Positions 35,068 through 45,218 of a stretch of DNA of 64,000 bases are shown piece by piece. This DNA is from Lindgomyces ingoldianus (Eukaryota > Ascomycota > Dothideomycetes > Pleosporales > Lindgomycetaceae), in assembly GCF_010093535.1 (NCBI RefSeq), contig NW_022985223.1, positions 248,001 to 312,000 of the forward strand. The letters are read 5' to 3'. Positions within the stretch are counted from its first letter, which is position 1; every line of letters starts with the position of its first letter. A program made the translations under genes and the position numbers. The notes below the pieces were generated by a model that had not been told where the DNA came from, made no database searches, and was given only the letters and a program-made list of their open reading frames with translations.

Positions 35068-36036
35068 ATGGACGGAAAGAACTCTTCTGGCCGCCGAATT
35101 TCGCTCTTAAACGATAATCCGGAGCCTTCACTCCAGCCTGTTCGCCTACCCTCATATACTCCATCCCTCCGGTCTCGAACCTCTAGCTACACGTCCTCAC
35201 CAGTCGGATCCCCGCCAACGCCTCAACTGGTGCGAAGTGACTCGTCAGATTCGACCAGCATGCAGTCGCCTTCGCCTATTACGCCAGATTTTAGCTTTGA
35301 AAGTCTTTCAGTCCATAACATGGCCTCTCCAGTCTTTGCGCAAGCAACCATTTTTTCGCCTCAAAAAGCTATGAATTCGGCCTATCCACCTTGTCCGCAG
35401 GCTTCGGGATCCTTGCCTTACCATGCCACCAACGTGCCCCAAACTGCTTACTTCAGACCGCAGCAGGATGCCGAAAGCCGAACAACGTCAGCGTCAGCAA
35501 ATCCGCGATCCAAGAAGAACAGCTACCCATGTCCGATGGCGAAGCAGTATAATTGCAACGACTACTTCACCACCTCAGGCCATGCCGCCCGACATGCGAA
35601 GAAGCACACCGGCAAGAAAGACGCCTTTTGTCCTGAATGCAACAAGGCTTTCACCCGCAAGGACAACATGGAGCAGCACCGCCGAACACACCAAAGCGGG
35701 CGCAATGCATCTAAGGGTGGTGAAGACCGCGCGAAGAAGGCTAAGCAGCCGGCGAAGCGACCCAAACCGGCCCCAATCCAATTCTCCGCCATGCCATCCC
35801 TCTCCTCGCTTTCTATGGTGGACCCCGCTCTCCCCATCAGCCCATCAAACTCAAACTTCGCGATTGCACCAGCTGTGCAGGCCGTCGATTCCTTCAGCGC
35901 AGAATACTCCCAGCGATCGCTATACCCTGACCCCGCCGCGTTCTCCATGAAGCACAATTATTCTATTGGGTCCTCGTATGGTTTAGATGCTCTAGCCATT
36001 GCAGCAAGTGGTGAGAAGCGGAAGTTCGAGCAATAA
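35068..36036 (+). CDS. flbC: C2H2 zinc-finger transcription factor, FlbC-like
   Basis: A single-exon gene for a 322-residue nuclear protein. The first half is Ser/Pro-rich and disordered. Two adjacent fingers start near residue 153. The first is YPCPMAKQYNC...HAARHAKKH, with C-x7-C-x12-H-x3-H spacing instead of the usual C-x2/4-C. The second is canonical: CPECNKAFTRKDNMEQHRRTH. A basic stretch (RAKKAKQPAKRPKPAP) follows as a likely nuclear localisation signal. The layout and size resemble the Aspergillus conidiation regulator FlbC, which activates brlA and other developmental genes; I make that link from memory of the family, not from a search. The next gene downstream is 3.7 kb away, and the long upstream region fits a developmentally regulated gene. 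Confident of a C2H2 factor, moderately of FlbC. Confidence 0.85.
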   Translation: MDGKNSSGRRISLLNDNPEPSLQPVRLPSYTPSLRSRTSSYTSSPVGSPPTPQLVRSDSSDSTSMQSPSPITPDFSFESLSVHNMASPVFAQATIFSPQKAMNSAYPPCPQASGSLPYHATNVPQTAYFRPQQDAESRTTSASANPRSKKNSYPCPMAKQYNCNDYFTTSGHAARHAKKHTGKKDAFCPECNKAFTRKDNMEQHRRTHQSGRNASKGGEDRAKKAKQPAKRPKPAPIQFSAMPSLSSLSMVDPALPISPSNSNFAIAPAVQAVDSFSAEYSQRSLYPDPAAFSMKHNYSIGSSYGLDALAIAASGEKRKFEQ

Positions 36037-39000
36037 GCGCCAAGTATTCTTTTTAGCGATGAGATGTTCCACTCGTTATCTCGGATAGATTCTAACGATT
36101 TCTTACTCTATGACACTATGGTACGCCCCTCCGACTTTATCGAAAAAGGTCAATCTTCGAGCGAGGCGCCCGTTGGCTACGAAGTACATGTTCCATTATC
36201 AAAAGTCGTATGCGAGTAATAGACGCATGCCGTCATGGCTACGATTCGGACGAGGTGTTCACTTGGGGTTTCGGCGCTTTGCCGTACATTTAGGGGTCCT
36301 CTTCACTTCTACAATGTATTACCCCACGGTTGGCTCCAGCCAATTTTGTACCTGTTCCCTTTTGATCCAGCGAAAGCGAATTTTCTTTTCACCCTTTCTA
36401 GCGTCGGTAATCTCTCACCAGTAGCTAGGTGTTATTACGGCGAGGGACTTAATGCTCAGGAGAACGCGTCAATGAGCCAGGGGTAATGATCGGATCAGAA
36501 TATTGGGCAAACATGGATATACCCCGCCCTGGCTGAGGGTGCACAGTTTTGGTTTTCTTATCTCGTTACAATCTACAAAAGTTCGAGAGGGAAGATGGGA
36601 GATATGGTCCGTCGGGTCTATCCATCTGGGCCGTTCTCAGCAATGACAAACACCGTTGATAATCTCAATTTGTTTCACCTTATCTGTGACGCTCTCCAGT
36701 GTGACCCTGACTTTACTGGAAAGTTTCTGAACAATCTCATCTCGTCCCAACACTTTCTGCAACCCATTACTCGAATTGAGGAGGAATCGGAAAGTGGACC
36801 CAGAACCCTTAAAGCTGACTGCTCATCGTCCCACACCATAGAATGCTTAGATTACGGCTTCCGGCACCCAGCCTCCTGATTTTGCAGTTGTGTTCAGGAG
36901 AGGACGCTACCTATTCTCGCCTCTGCGCCGAAACTATCACATGGTGTTAGATGGACACTCTAACGCCAATGTACCGTCCGCCAACCGTGGATCTTTATCC
37001 TGTCCCTCTACATACATCTGTCGGGAGCGCCATGTCCTTTCACTTCGCTTTCTAGGATAAACGTTGATTCTTGGATTTCGCTTCCTTCAGACAACGACAC
37101 ACAGCGGCTCGTATCAAGATGCAGCCAGCCAGCCGAAGTTCTCAGACGGGAGGACATCAAACAGGCATGGCTAGGCAACGGCATCCGCAGGCGTGAACCT
37201 TACGAACGTGAGCTTGGTCGTCTGGCAGTTTGTACCAGTAAATTAAGGTAGGGTCCCTGCGTTGCTAGTGTAGCCCTGAGCATGGTGAGCCCTCTTCTGG
37301 CAGGCCTGACGGGAGGAGTTGAGACCGCTATGGCTGATTGGCATCATCGACTTCCAGTGTGGCTTTAATGAGATGATGCTTGTTCAGAAAGCTGAACCCC
37401 TAACAGGAACCGACCGTCATTTCGTTGAAGCCAACTCTTCACCAGATATTATAGAACCGGGCGTGGAAAGTGCCATCGTGGCCGTTTCCGCTTTTGGCGC
37501 CTCAGTAGTGGAAGTTGATGCGGGGTGCCGACGATGAGCTGCTCACAATTCCGTCTGCAAACACCGCCTCATGCCTCTGTCAGCCTATCCATATGCTAAT
37601 GAATGTAGGCTACCTACGTTCAAGGGGTCTGGGCACATGCAAACACTGCTAAAATGCACTCACACCCTTTTTCTTGCAAACGGTTGTTGGGGCACTAAAA
37701 CACCAAAACCCGACTTTGTGCGTTTCGCCATGGGGAGCTTCCCTGTCAAAGCTCGCTCTGCGGAAAGTACCATTCGATAAAAAAAATCATCTACTGTCGT
37801 CTCGGGCGCCGCACAGCGTAGGGTCATGACTGTTGAGAGCTTCAGGGACACAAGCTTTGGCTCACCTGCATTACTGAGGCTGATCTTTTTTTCCGTTCTC
37901 ATTTCTGACTACATACTTTGAACCTCATTCTTTCTTGCCAAAGGACGCCTCTTCCAGACTTCAGGCCGTCTTGTCTCTAATTTCCCCGCACTTCAGTTTT
38001 CGCTTGCACCTTCAGAGACACCACTTCTCATTCTGTTTTGGGACACAGTCTCTATCCCCTGCATCACGCATTCGCATTTGCATTTGCATTTGCATTTGCA
38101 TTTGCAACGCAACGGGCACGCATTCGACCACTCTGGCGGACTTGAATACTCGGGTTTAGGCTTGAAGCCGCAAGCGACCCTGTCCCTGCTTGTGGGATCT
38201 GTCTATCCTTTCTTTTCGTTCGTTTCCCTAAGCCTCTCTTGGCCTGGAGGGGAAAGAAGCGTTGCAGAATGGCTGTACTGCTGTGGCACGCCGTGTATCT
38301 GCCCGCAGATCTAGAAATAGGTAAGACAGCATGCGGGGAAACGATCGGGAGCGGCAGGCAGGTCATGTTTCAGAATTGCGAATTCTCTGATGGCTCCCCG
38401 GTTCCCCGTACCTGGTCGTTTGCGCAAGGTTCTGTGGATTAGATTAACGAAGGGCTCGAGTATCGGGAGACTTCCGATCTGTCATTCCGATATAGGTGGA
38501 CTGAGTCACCTCGAAACCTCGTTTCTCTTTCATACTCAGTACGGCCAAAATGATAACACAAATTCGACTTAGAAACAAGACATTGCCCCCTGAATTTAAC
38601 TTCCTACAACCTAGATTCACATCTCCTCGCGCTCTCCGTCCAACCTCACCTGTCGCACCAAAACGCCATGTGTGCTGCTTTACGCCAAAAGCGGGGCTAA
38701 TGTGCAACATCGGACGGTCTCACAAGGAGACGAAAATTCTCGGATACAGCGCTCAGGCTTTCGCTTCCTCAAAAGCAGCGGGCATCAACGTACGATTTTC
38801 GCATGTTCAAAGGAGGGGCTCAACCTGCTGTGGGTTGTGGGTCTATCGTTTCCTTTCTGCGCTCCCGAGGGGCAATGCTGTAGCTCCAGCGTTCGTTCAG
38901 GAGCGCAGCATGACTAGCGAAACAGTGGCTGAAGCAGGCCATTGCCTTTTGTGCAGAGGATCGCCAGTGTAGTGTCCACGAAAGACGAGTTCTCGAAATC

Positions 39001-39716
39001 GAGAAGCGACAACGAAGCAGGGATGAAGGGTTCTTAGCTAGCTGCAAGTATGTCTCTATGTATGTATCCGCAACAGCACGGCCTCAACGGCTGTCAGTGA
39101 TTGGTTCTAATATGCATGACCAGGTTCGTTCGTCGTGCAAAGCCGACCTCACGGTCCTTTCAGTCAGAGCGTGCAGAACTCATGCTACCGACTGAGTCTA
39201 AAGAAAGCGAGAAAGCCTGAAACGAAAAAGAGTGCTGAGAAAGGGATAGCTAGGATCGCCAATCCGTTGGCTCTCTCTGTCATATCAAATCCGGTTCTGT
39301 GCTACCTTCCTACCTACACATCAGCCCCTTCTTGCTGCTTTTCTACACTTTCGACTCCTCTATGTTGTGTCTAAAACATGACTCGAGGTAGTACAGGCTC
39401 TGCCACAGGCCTCCATTCTCGTGAACGGCCCCATTTCGGGTTTACCGGGTTCCCATATACCACACCTGAGCACGCTTTCGTGGTTCGCGCGAGACAGCCG
39501 GCTTGACTTGGAAAACATTCCGGAAGCCAAATGAAAGTGGCAATCTGCCACTACGTTAACGCTGTGGTCTACCCTGCCCTGTAACCAACCTTCAACTCAA
39601 CTCAACACTAACCACATCCGCACATATTCTTCCCGAGAGAACTAGGAATCAGAAATGGAGCAAAGCACGGAAAGATGGTTTGACCTGACAACTAACCCGC
39701 TCGTCTTGGCTACTCT
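36037..39716. other. 3.7-kb interval without a clear gene
   Basis: Lies between the 3' ends of the zinc-finger gene (+) and the GPN1 gene (-). Only short frames occur; none carries a known motif. The one distinct element is a GCATTT hexamer repeat at 38074-38106. I saw no tRNA, rRNA or transposon terminal repeats. Confidence 0.45.
38074..38106. repeat. GCATTT hexanucleotide microsatellite
   Basis: Five consecutive GCATTT units plus a partial one. It lies in the long intergenic interval and is not obviously part of any gene. Confidence 0.85.
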
Positions 39717-41060
39717 TCAGCCGAGATTAGCCTTATGCATATACCTTGCGAAGCTGAAATCGTCTCCCGAAGGACCTCCCTCGTCACCTCGACTGTCTTT
39801 CAACGCCTGCTTGTACCGGGCCTCGAGCCCGCCTTCTGTACCGTAGGCTGAGTCGTCTGAGTCTTCGTCGTCGACCTGCATGCCTTCCTCATCTGTGTCT
39901 TCGGCTTCGCTAACGGTCTCTGGTTCCTCTTTCCGCGGGCCCTTCTTCGGTTTGCTGGTGCCACCAACTTTCATGTCCTTCATTAGCCTGCCCAGTTCCT
40001 TCTCCCTGGTAGCAACTTTAGCATTCTCACGCTCCTTCTTTCGGCGCTCGAGCTCGGGCTTGTAGTCTCGCTCAAACTCTTCCTTCTTCTCCTGCACACT
40101 CTTGAAGAACTCATCCATGCCGTCACCTGTCATAGCACTAACACCCACAACGCTCAGATGTTTGTAGAACTCGTCCAGCACGAGCGACATGCTGTTCAAC
40201 AAACTCCCCATATACCCGCTCCCACCACCAACCGCACTTCCTTCCCCACCAAAACTCCCGCCTTCCTCCTCATTCCGGAGAGCGTCTTGAAAAGCCTCGA
40301 AATCTGTCATCCATTCTTTTGCGAAATCAGCGTTCTGGGCATCGGTTTTGTTGAAGACGAGGATCATAGGGAGTTTTGTTTTGTAGAGGATAGAGCATGC
40401 GTAGAGCATATTTGACATGAATGTCGATGTGCTCGTTGTACGTGGCGTGTCTATGATATACGCGATTACCGTCGGGAATGTGCTCGCGAGACTGGATAAT
40501 AGGATCTCGCCGCTGGCTGACCACACGAAGACTTCAATCTGGCCGGGCGTATCGATGAGTATATGTTTCACCTGCTGAGTCTGTCCCTGCCCCTGACCGG
40601 GGGGCGACTGTGCAGCCGCCTTCCCCTTCCCGGTCATAAACTCCACAGTACTCTGTTCCACCACCGGCACCACCGGCGGCGGGCTAGTCCGCTTCTCCAA
40701 CAATGCAATAACTTGATCAATCTTCGTACTGAATAGATTCAAACTGGTAAGGATCCCGCCGTTTGGCCCGAGGTTAAATTGTTTCATGACTTCTTTGTAG
40801 TTTACGGAGTCGCGGATATCGATGTTGGGGGTGAAGGGGATGTGGTGAACCGCCGGGTCGAGGTTGAGGATGTAGGGCGGGGTGGAGGGAGTTTTGGAGA
40901 CGGTGGGGATGGGGTCGGTGGGGTCGGGGTGTGTGTAGAGGTGTGAGACCAGGCGTTGCATGAAGGTTGTCTTGCCCGAGCCGGCCATGCCAATGCAAAC
41001 GATGGCGACGGGGGTGGAGGTGGGAGCACCTGGGGGGACTTTAGGCAGTGAGGCCGACAT
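39717..41060 (-). CDS. npa3: GPN-loop GTPase 1 (Npa3/XAB1 type)
   Basis: A single-exon gene for 447 residues. Npa3/GPN1 is a cytoplasmic GTPase needed for RNA polymerase II assembly and nuclear import. Visible motifs are the P-loop GMAGSGKT at residues 24-31, the family-defining Gly-Pro-Asn loop in NLGPNGG near residue 98, G3 [10 protein letters not shown]4 VFNKTDAQN and a G5-like [11 protein letters not shown]. An Ala/Gly/Gln-rich insertion precedes G3. The C-terminus is a charged coiled segment ([21 protein letters not shown]), then acidic blocks and a short basic end. The length is somewhat above the yeast protein because of the insertion and tail. It shares a 372-base divergent promoter with the Cwf19-like gene. 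Confidence 0.96.
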   Translation of the reverse strand: MSASLPKVPPGAPTSTPVAIVCIGMAGSGKTTFMQRLVSHLYTHPDPTDPIPTVSKTPSTPPYILNLDPAVHHIPFTPNIDIRDSVNYKEVMKQFNLGPNGGILTSLNLFSTKIDQVIALLEKRTSPPPVVPVVEQSTVEFMTGKGKAAAQSPPGQGQGQTQQVKHILIDTPGQIEVFVWSASGEILLSSLASTFPTVIAYIIDTPRTTSTSTFMSNMLYACSILYKTKLPMILVFNKTDAQNADFAKEWMTDFEAFQDALRNEEEGGSFGGEGSAVGGGSGYMGSLLNSMSLVLDEFYKHLSVVGVSAMTGDGMDEFFKSVQEKKEEFERDYKPELERRKKERENAKVATREKELGRLMKDMKVGGTSKPKKGPRKEEPETVSEAEDTDEEGMQVDDEDSDDSAYGTEGGLEARYKQALKDSRGDEGGPSGDDFSFARYMHKANLG

Positions 41061-41432
41061 GATGGTGGTGGGTGGATGTGTCGGAGGTTGTGAGAGAGCT
41101 TAAAGTGGAGGTAGAGAATGGGAGAGCGTCGGAGGTTATGTACTCATAGTCTGCGAGCCAAGAGAGCCTAGATTCTCTAGAATCTGGAGAGTGAGAGTGG
41201 AGGGATGCTGTGAGAGAAGCTGGGGCGCAAGGCATGCGTGAATGTCTGAGAAATTCTTTGGCGGGGTTGGTCATCACTCGGATCGGTGAATGATGTCAAA
41301 AAGCTCCGACCACGCACCAAGCTCCAACCTCACTTCACCCAGCCTATTCTGCAGTGCAAAACAACAACGAAGACTGTTCCCACCTCCACTCTCTCGCTTT
41401 CCTATCAGAGAGTGCGCATTGATTCCGTGAGA
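41061..41432. promoter_or_regulatory. Divergent promoter between NPA3/GPN1 and CWF19
   Basis: These 372 bases separate the two start codons. The short spacing suggests shared control of two RNA-metabolism genes (polymerase II assembly and splicing). I see no named binding site I would commit to. Confidence 0.4.
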
Positions 41433-43801
41433 ATGGGTCTCGAAGATTTCGAAAAAGACCTCGCGGACAGCAAGGCGAAAGAAGAGAGGAAGAAGAGGGA
41501 CAGAAGTCGTAGTCGCGGGAGGGAACATCGACACCATCATCGGTCGAAGGTATATTTTCAATTCAGCACCTCAAATTGCATGTCTCGTTAAGGAGATATG
41601 AAGCTTACGTTATCCTAGGATGTAGACAACAAGCACCGACACCATTCCTCACGCCATCACCGCCACGAGGACGACAAAGATGAACGACACCGACATAAAC
41701 GGTCGCGCCACCATCGAGAAACATCCGAAGAGCGCGCGCGGCGGAAATGGGGCGAAAAAAATCGAGATGAAGATTCACAGCAGCGCTCAGGCCGGAAGCA
41801 CAGGGGAGAGGACAGACGCACTCGGTCTTCCTCCAGCGACCTCGAAGACCGCATAGGTCGCAAGCGCAAGTCGCTACGTGAGGTAGATGACGACTCTCCA
41901 TCTTCTAGCGATGACGACGCCGTGCTAGAGAAGGAGGAAATGGGACCGCCAGATGACGATATTCTCGACCACCAGCTCGCCGAGGCCGCCGACGCGAATC
42001 TGACGCGGGATTCGTGGATGGAAGCACCTTCCTCGTTAGGTGTAGATTATGTGCAGCGGAAGAAAAAAGAGGATAAGTCAACGTATGTGCGAGCATCGGT
42101 GGTCTCTGATAAACCGCAATTTCGAATGCATCAAGCCGAGTTGAATCACCGTTTCAAAGATGCTGATGATGCGGAGGGTGAAGACAAAGCCGAGCCCGCG
42201 CAACGAGATGTTGGGTATACCTTTGGAGACGCGGGGTCTCAATGGCGAATGATGAAGCTCAAGGGTGTGTATAACGGCGCGAAAGAGACGGGGAGGTCGG
42301 TAGAAGATGTCGCATTGGAGCGCTATGGCGATCTTCGGGATTTTGATGATGCTAGGGAAGAGGAAATAGAGGTTGATCGGAGGAAGATGTATGGGAAGGG
42401 TTATGTTGGGAAATATAAACCTTCGGGAGAGCTGTTTGAGGAGAGGAAGCTTAGTGCTGCCATCCACAGGCAGCCAAGGGACAACGATGATTTAGATCCT
42501 CCGCAGGGCGAGATCGTCCCTGATCCTTGGCCTACGGCTACTACGACGAGGCTTGATCAGACTGCGCTGAATAAGCTTAAAGCGCAGATGATGAAGGCGA
42601 AGATGAAGGGAGCAGCGAATGCGGCCCAGCTTGAAGAGGAGTATAAGGCTGCTGCTGCGGGCTTTGCGAGCCAGAAAGAGCCGGATGTGGTAGTTCTCAG
42701 TGCCATGGACAACCGCATGCTGGCGGGAGGTCGGCAGGGGGAAGTTAAGGAATTGACTAACAAACGAGGCCGTGAGCGAGGCCTTGTTGTTGAGAATGAG
42801 GACATGAGCATCGAGGATATGGTCCGGCAGGAAAGGCGCACTAAGGGGCAAGCTGGAGGCGAAGGCCTTCTGCTAGCGGAAAAAATTGCGAAGGATGCGA
42901 AGTTTGATGTAAGTTCTAACCGTCCACTCTAACTCCCCCCGAAATAAATGCTAACGATGTACTTCTCCAGAACGACCTCGACTACCTCGACGAAAATGCT
43001 AGCAAACTCGCGGCGCGCGCGCCCAAATCCACTATTAACCTGCGTAGCAATGCCATCGCCTCGTTCCAACGCACTTCCCGCATCCTTGACTCCTGTCCCC
43101 TCTGCCACCACGAAGACAAATCCCCTCCGCAAACCCCCCTCGCCCCTATTATCTCCCTCGGCACCCGTGTCTACCTCACCCTCCCCACCACTCCCGAGCT
43201 CTCCCCCGGCGGCGCCGTAATAACGCCCATCGCTCACCACCCCAACCTCCTCGCCTGCGACGACGACGAATGGGAAGAAGTCCGCAATTTCATGAAATCA
43301 CTAACCCGCATGTATCATTCCCAAGGCCGGGCGGTCATCTTCTACGAAAACGCAGCCGCCCCCCAACGACAATTGCATGCTGCTATGAACGCGGTACCTA
43401 TCCCGTACAAATTCGGTGATACCGCGCCCGCGTATTTCCGCGAAGCCATTCTCGAATCCGACGAACAGTGGTCCCAACACAAGCCCATCATCGACACGCT
43501 CAAAGCGGCGAAATCCGGGGGTTTAGGGCGAGCGGCGTTTCGGAAAAGCTTGGCAAAGGAAATGCCGTATTTTCATGTGTGGTTTGAACTGGATGGTGGG
43601 ATGGGTCATGTGGTTGAGGATGAGAGAAAGTGGCCAAAGAGCGATTTGTTTGCAAGGGAGGTGCTGGGAGGAATGTTGGATGTTGGAATGGAGGTTGTGA
43701 GGAGGCAGGGGAGGTGGGAGGGGGGTGGAGACAGGAGGGTGGAGGGATTTAGGGGGAGATGGGCAAAGTTTGATTGGACGAGGGTCTTGGAAGAGAGGTA
43801 G
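41433..43801 (+). CDS. cwf19: Cwf19-like spliceosome-associated protein (CwfJ domains)
   Basis: Three exons are inferred, 41433-41549, 41619-42908 and 42971-43801, with introns of 69 and 62 bases, phase 0, giving 745 residues. Fission yeast Cwf19 is associated with the spliceosome and the family is related to lariat-debranching partner proteins. The N-terminus is rich in Arg, Ser, His and Asp (SR-like), followed by a charged helical region with SQWRMMKLKGVYN and ERYGDLRDFDDAREEEIE. The C-terminal exon carries the CwfJ N-terminal region with the cysteine pair CPLC and HHPNLLACDDDEWEEV, then the second CwfJ region with MPYFHVWFELDGGMGHVVED and FAREVLGGML. It ends WAKFDWTRVLEER, close to the usual CwfJ end. 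Confidence 0.93.
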
Positions 43802-45218
43802 GGGGTAGATCGTAAGTGGATGGAGAGGCGGGGGATGGGTTTGAGGGGATGGGCGCATGGTTGTGCTGTGGGCTGAATGAGCTGGGGATTCCCGCACGTT
43901 AGTTGGGACCGCTGAATCTACGAAAATAGATACAAAGTGCCTCGAGCTTACGTTAATTTTCTTCTCCCTAAACTCTCTTTCCACCTAAAATTCTTCGTGT
44001 TTGAGCACAAATTTAGAGTTTCCGGTTTCTAGTAACGGCCACAAAAGATATTCTCACCAGATCACATAAACACACAATACTATCCTTAAATCTAGATAAC
44101 CTCCGTCTCTCACTTCAGAGAGGAATCTTTGCAGACAGTAGCTGCAAATCTGCAAAGTTGCCTCCTATTTCTGTTAGCTCAAGTCCTTCCGAACCTGCCG
44201 TGAAGCCTATGCCTAGTCAACGTACCGTAAAATTGCACTCACAGTTTCTAAACCGTAGTAGCCAGCCAATTTCAAGCCGCGCGCATATGAAAGTTAGGGG
44301 AGGGATGACAAATTCCCATACCCATGCATAAAGAAGAAAGCTATATAGACAATAGCGAGATGACGAAAGGGAGAAACCCGAATCTGAAGCTGGGGAGCAG
44401 CCGGAGCCTTTCTTCAGGAGAGACTTCTAGACTGTTGAGACGAATTTGGAATTGTTTCACTCTCTAGGGTGAGGGAGTATTGGCTTATCAAGCCGTTTGC
44501 GCTTTGGAGGAAGGACTCGAACTTGACTGCTGCTGCTGCACGCATTTGTGATGGGGATTTTTAAACTTTAATTTCTATCTTGATCTTGGAGGCGGGTCTG
44601 GAATAATTGGATGATTGACGGTTTGTATGATTGGATCGGATTGGATCACATGCATGCATATAGTGGAACATATAATTCAAAACTTGAGCCCACAAACATT
44701 GGCAGAGGCAATGCTTAAGTTAAAGCTAGCCTAGGTCTGGGGATTGGGTACACTAGTGCTCAAGCTCCATTCCGTTCATCTCTTTCTGATATAAACGTCA
44801 TAGTAAGTCAATGTGCGCAAGTGAGTAGAGGCTACGAGCCTTCCCATATGTTAGCCTATCTATAATCGTTGCTCACTGGCTAAACCGCCTAATATATCGG
44901 TCATGCATTTTGTTGCGTCAAGTTAGCTTGATATCTGAGCTGAGATGAGCTGGGTTAGGATGAGATGAGATGATGAGTGCTGGCTCTAAACTAATAACCC
45001 TCTTCTTGTTTTGGGAGTTGCGTGCAAAATCCTGGCCATCTCGCTCTATCTCAATTGCCATCGTCTTTCTAGACTTCATCTTCCGTAATGATTACAGTTC
45101 AATGCTAAATGTCCTTCCTGGCCATTATTCCATCCACGCTAACGCTAATAGTACCGCCTCCTATCCCTCCCTCGCCCACATTCATCCCACCCAACCCAAA
45201 CCCCAACTCTCCCCATCA
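43802..45218. other. 1.4-kb spacer between the 3' ends of CWF19 and tRNA ligase
   Basis: The genes converge here. No coding frame is recognised. Low-complexity GATGAG/GAGCTGAGAT words occur at about 44936-44975. No tRNA was found on inspection. Confidence 0.4.

Noticed and set aside
44500..44560. Possible tRNA on the minus strand from a GGACTCGAAC word
   Set aside because: No matching A box, acceptor stem or anticodon arm could be drawn around it.
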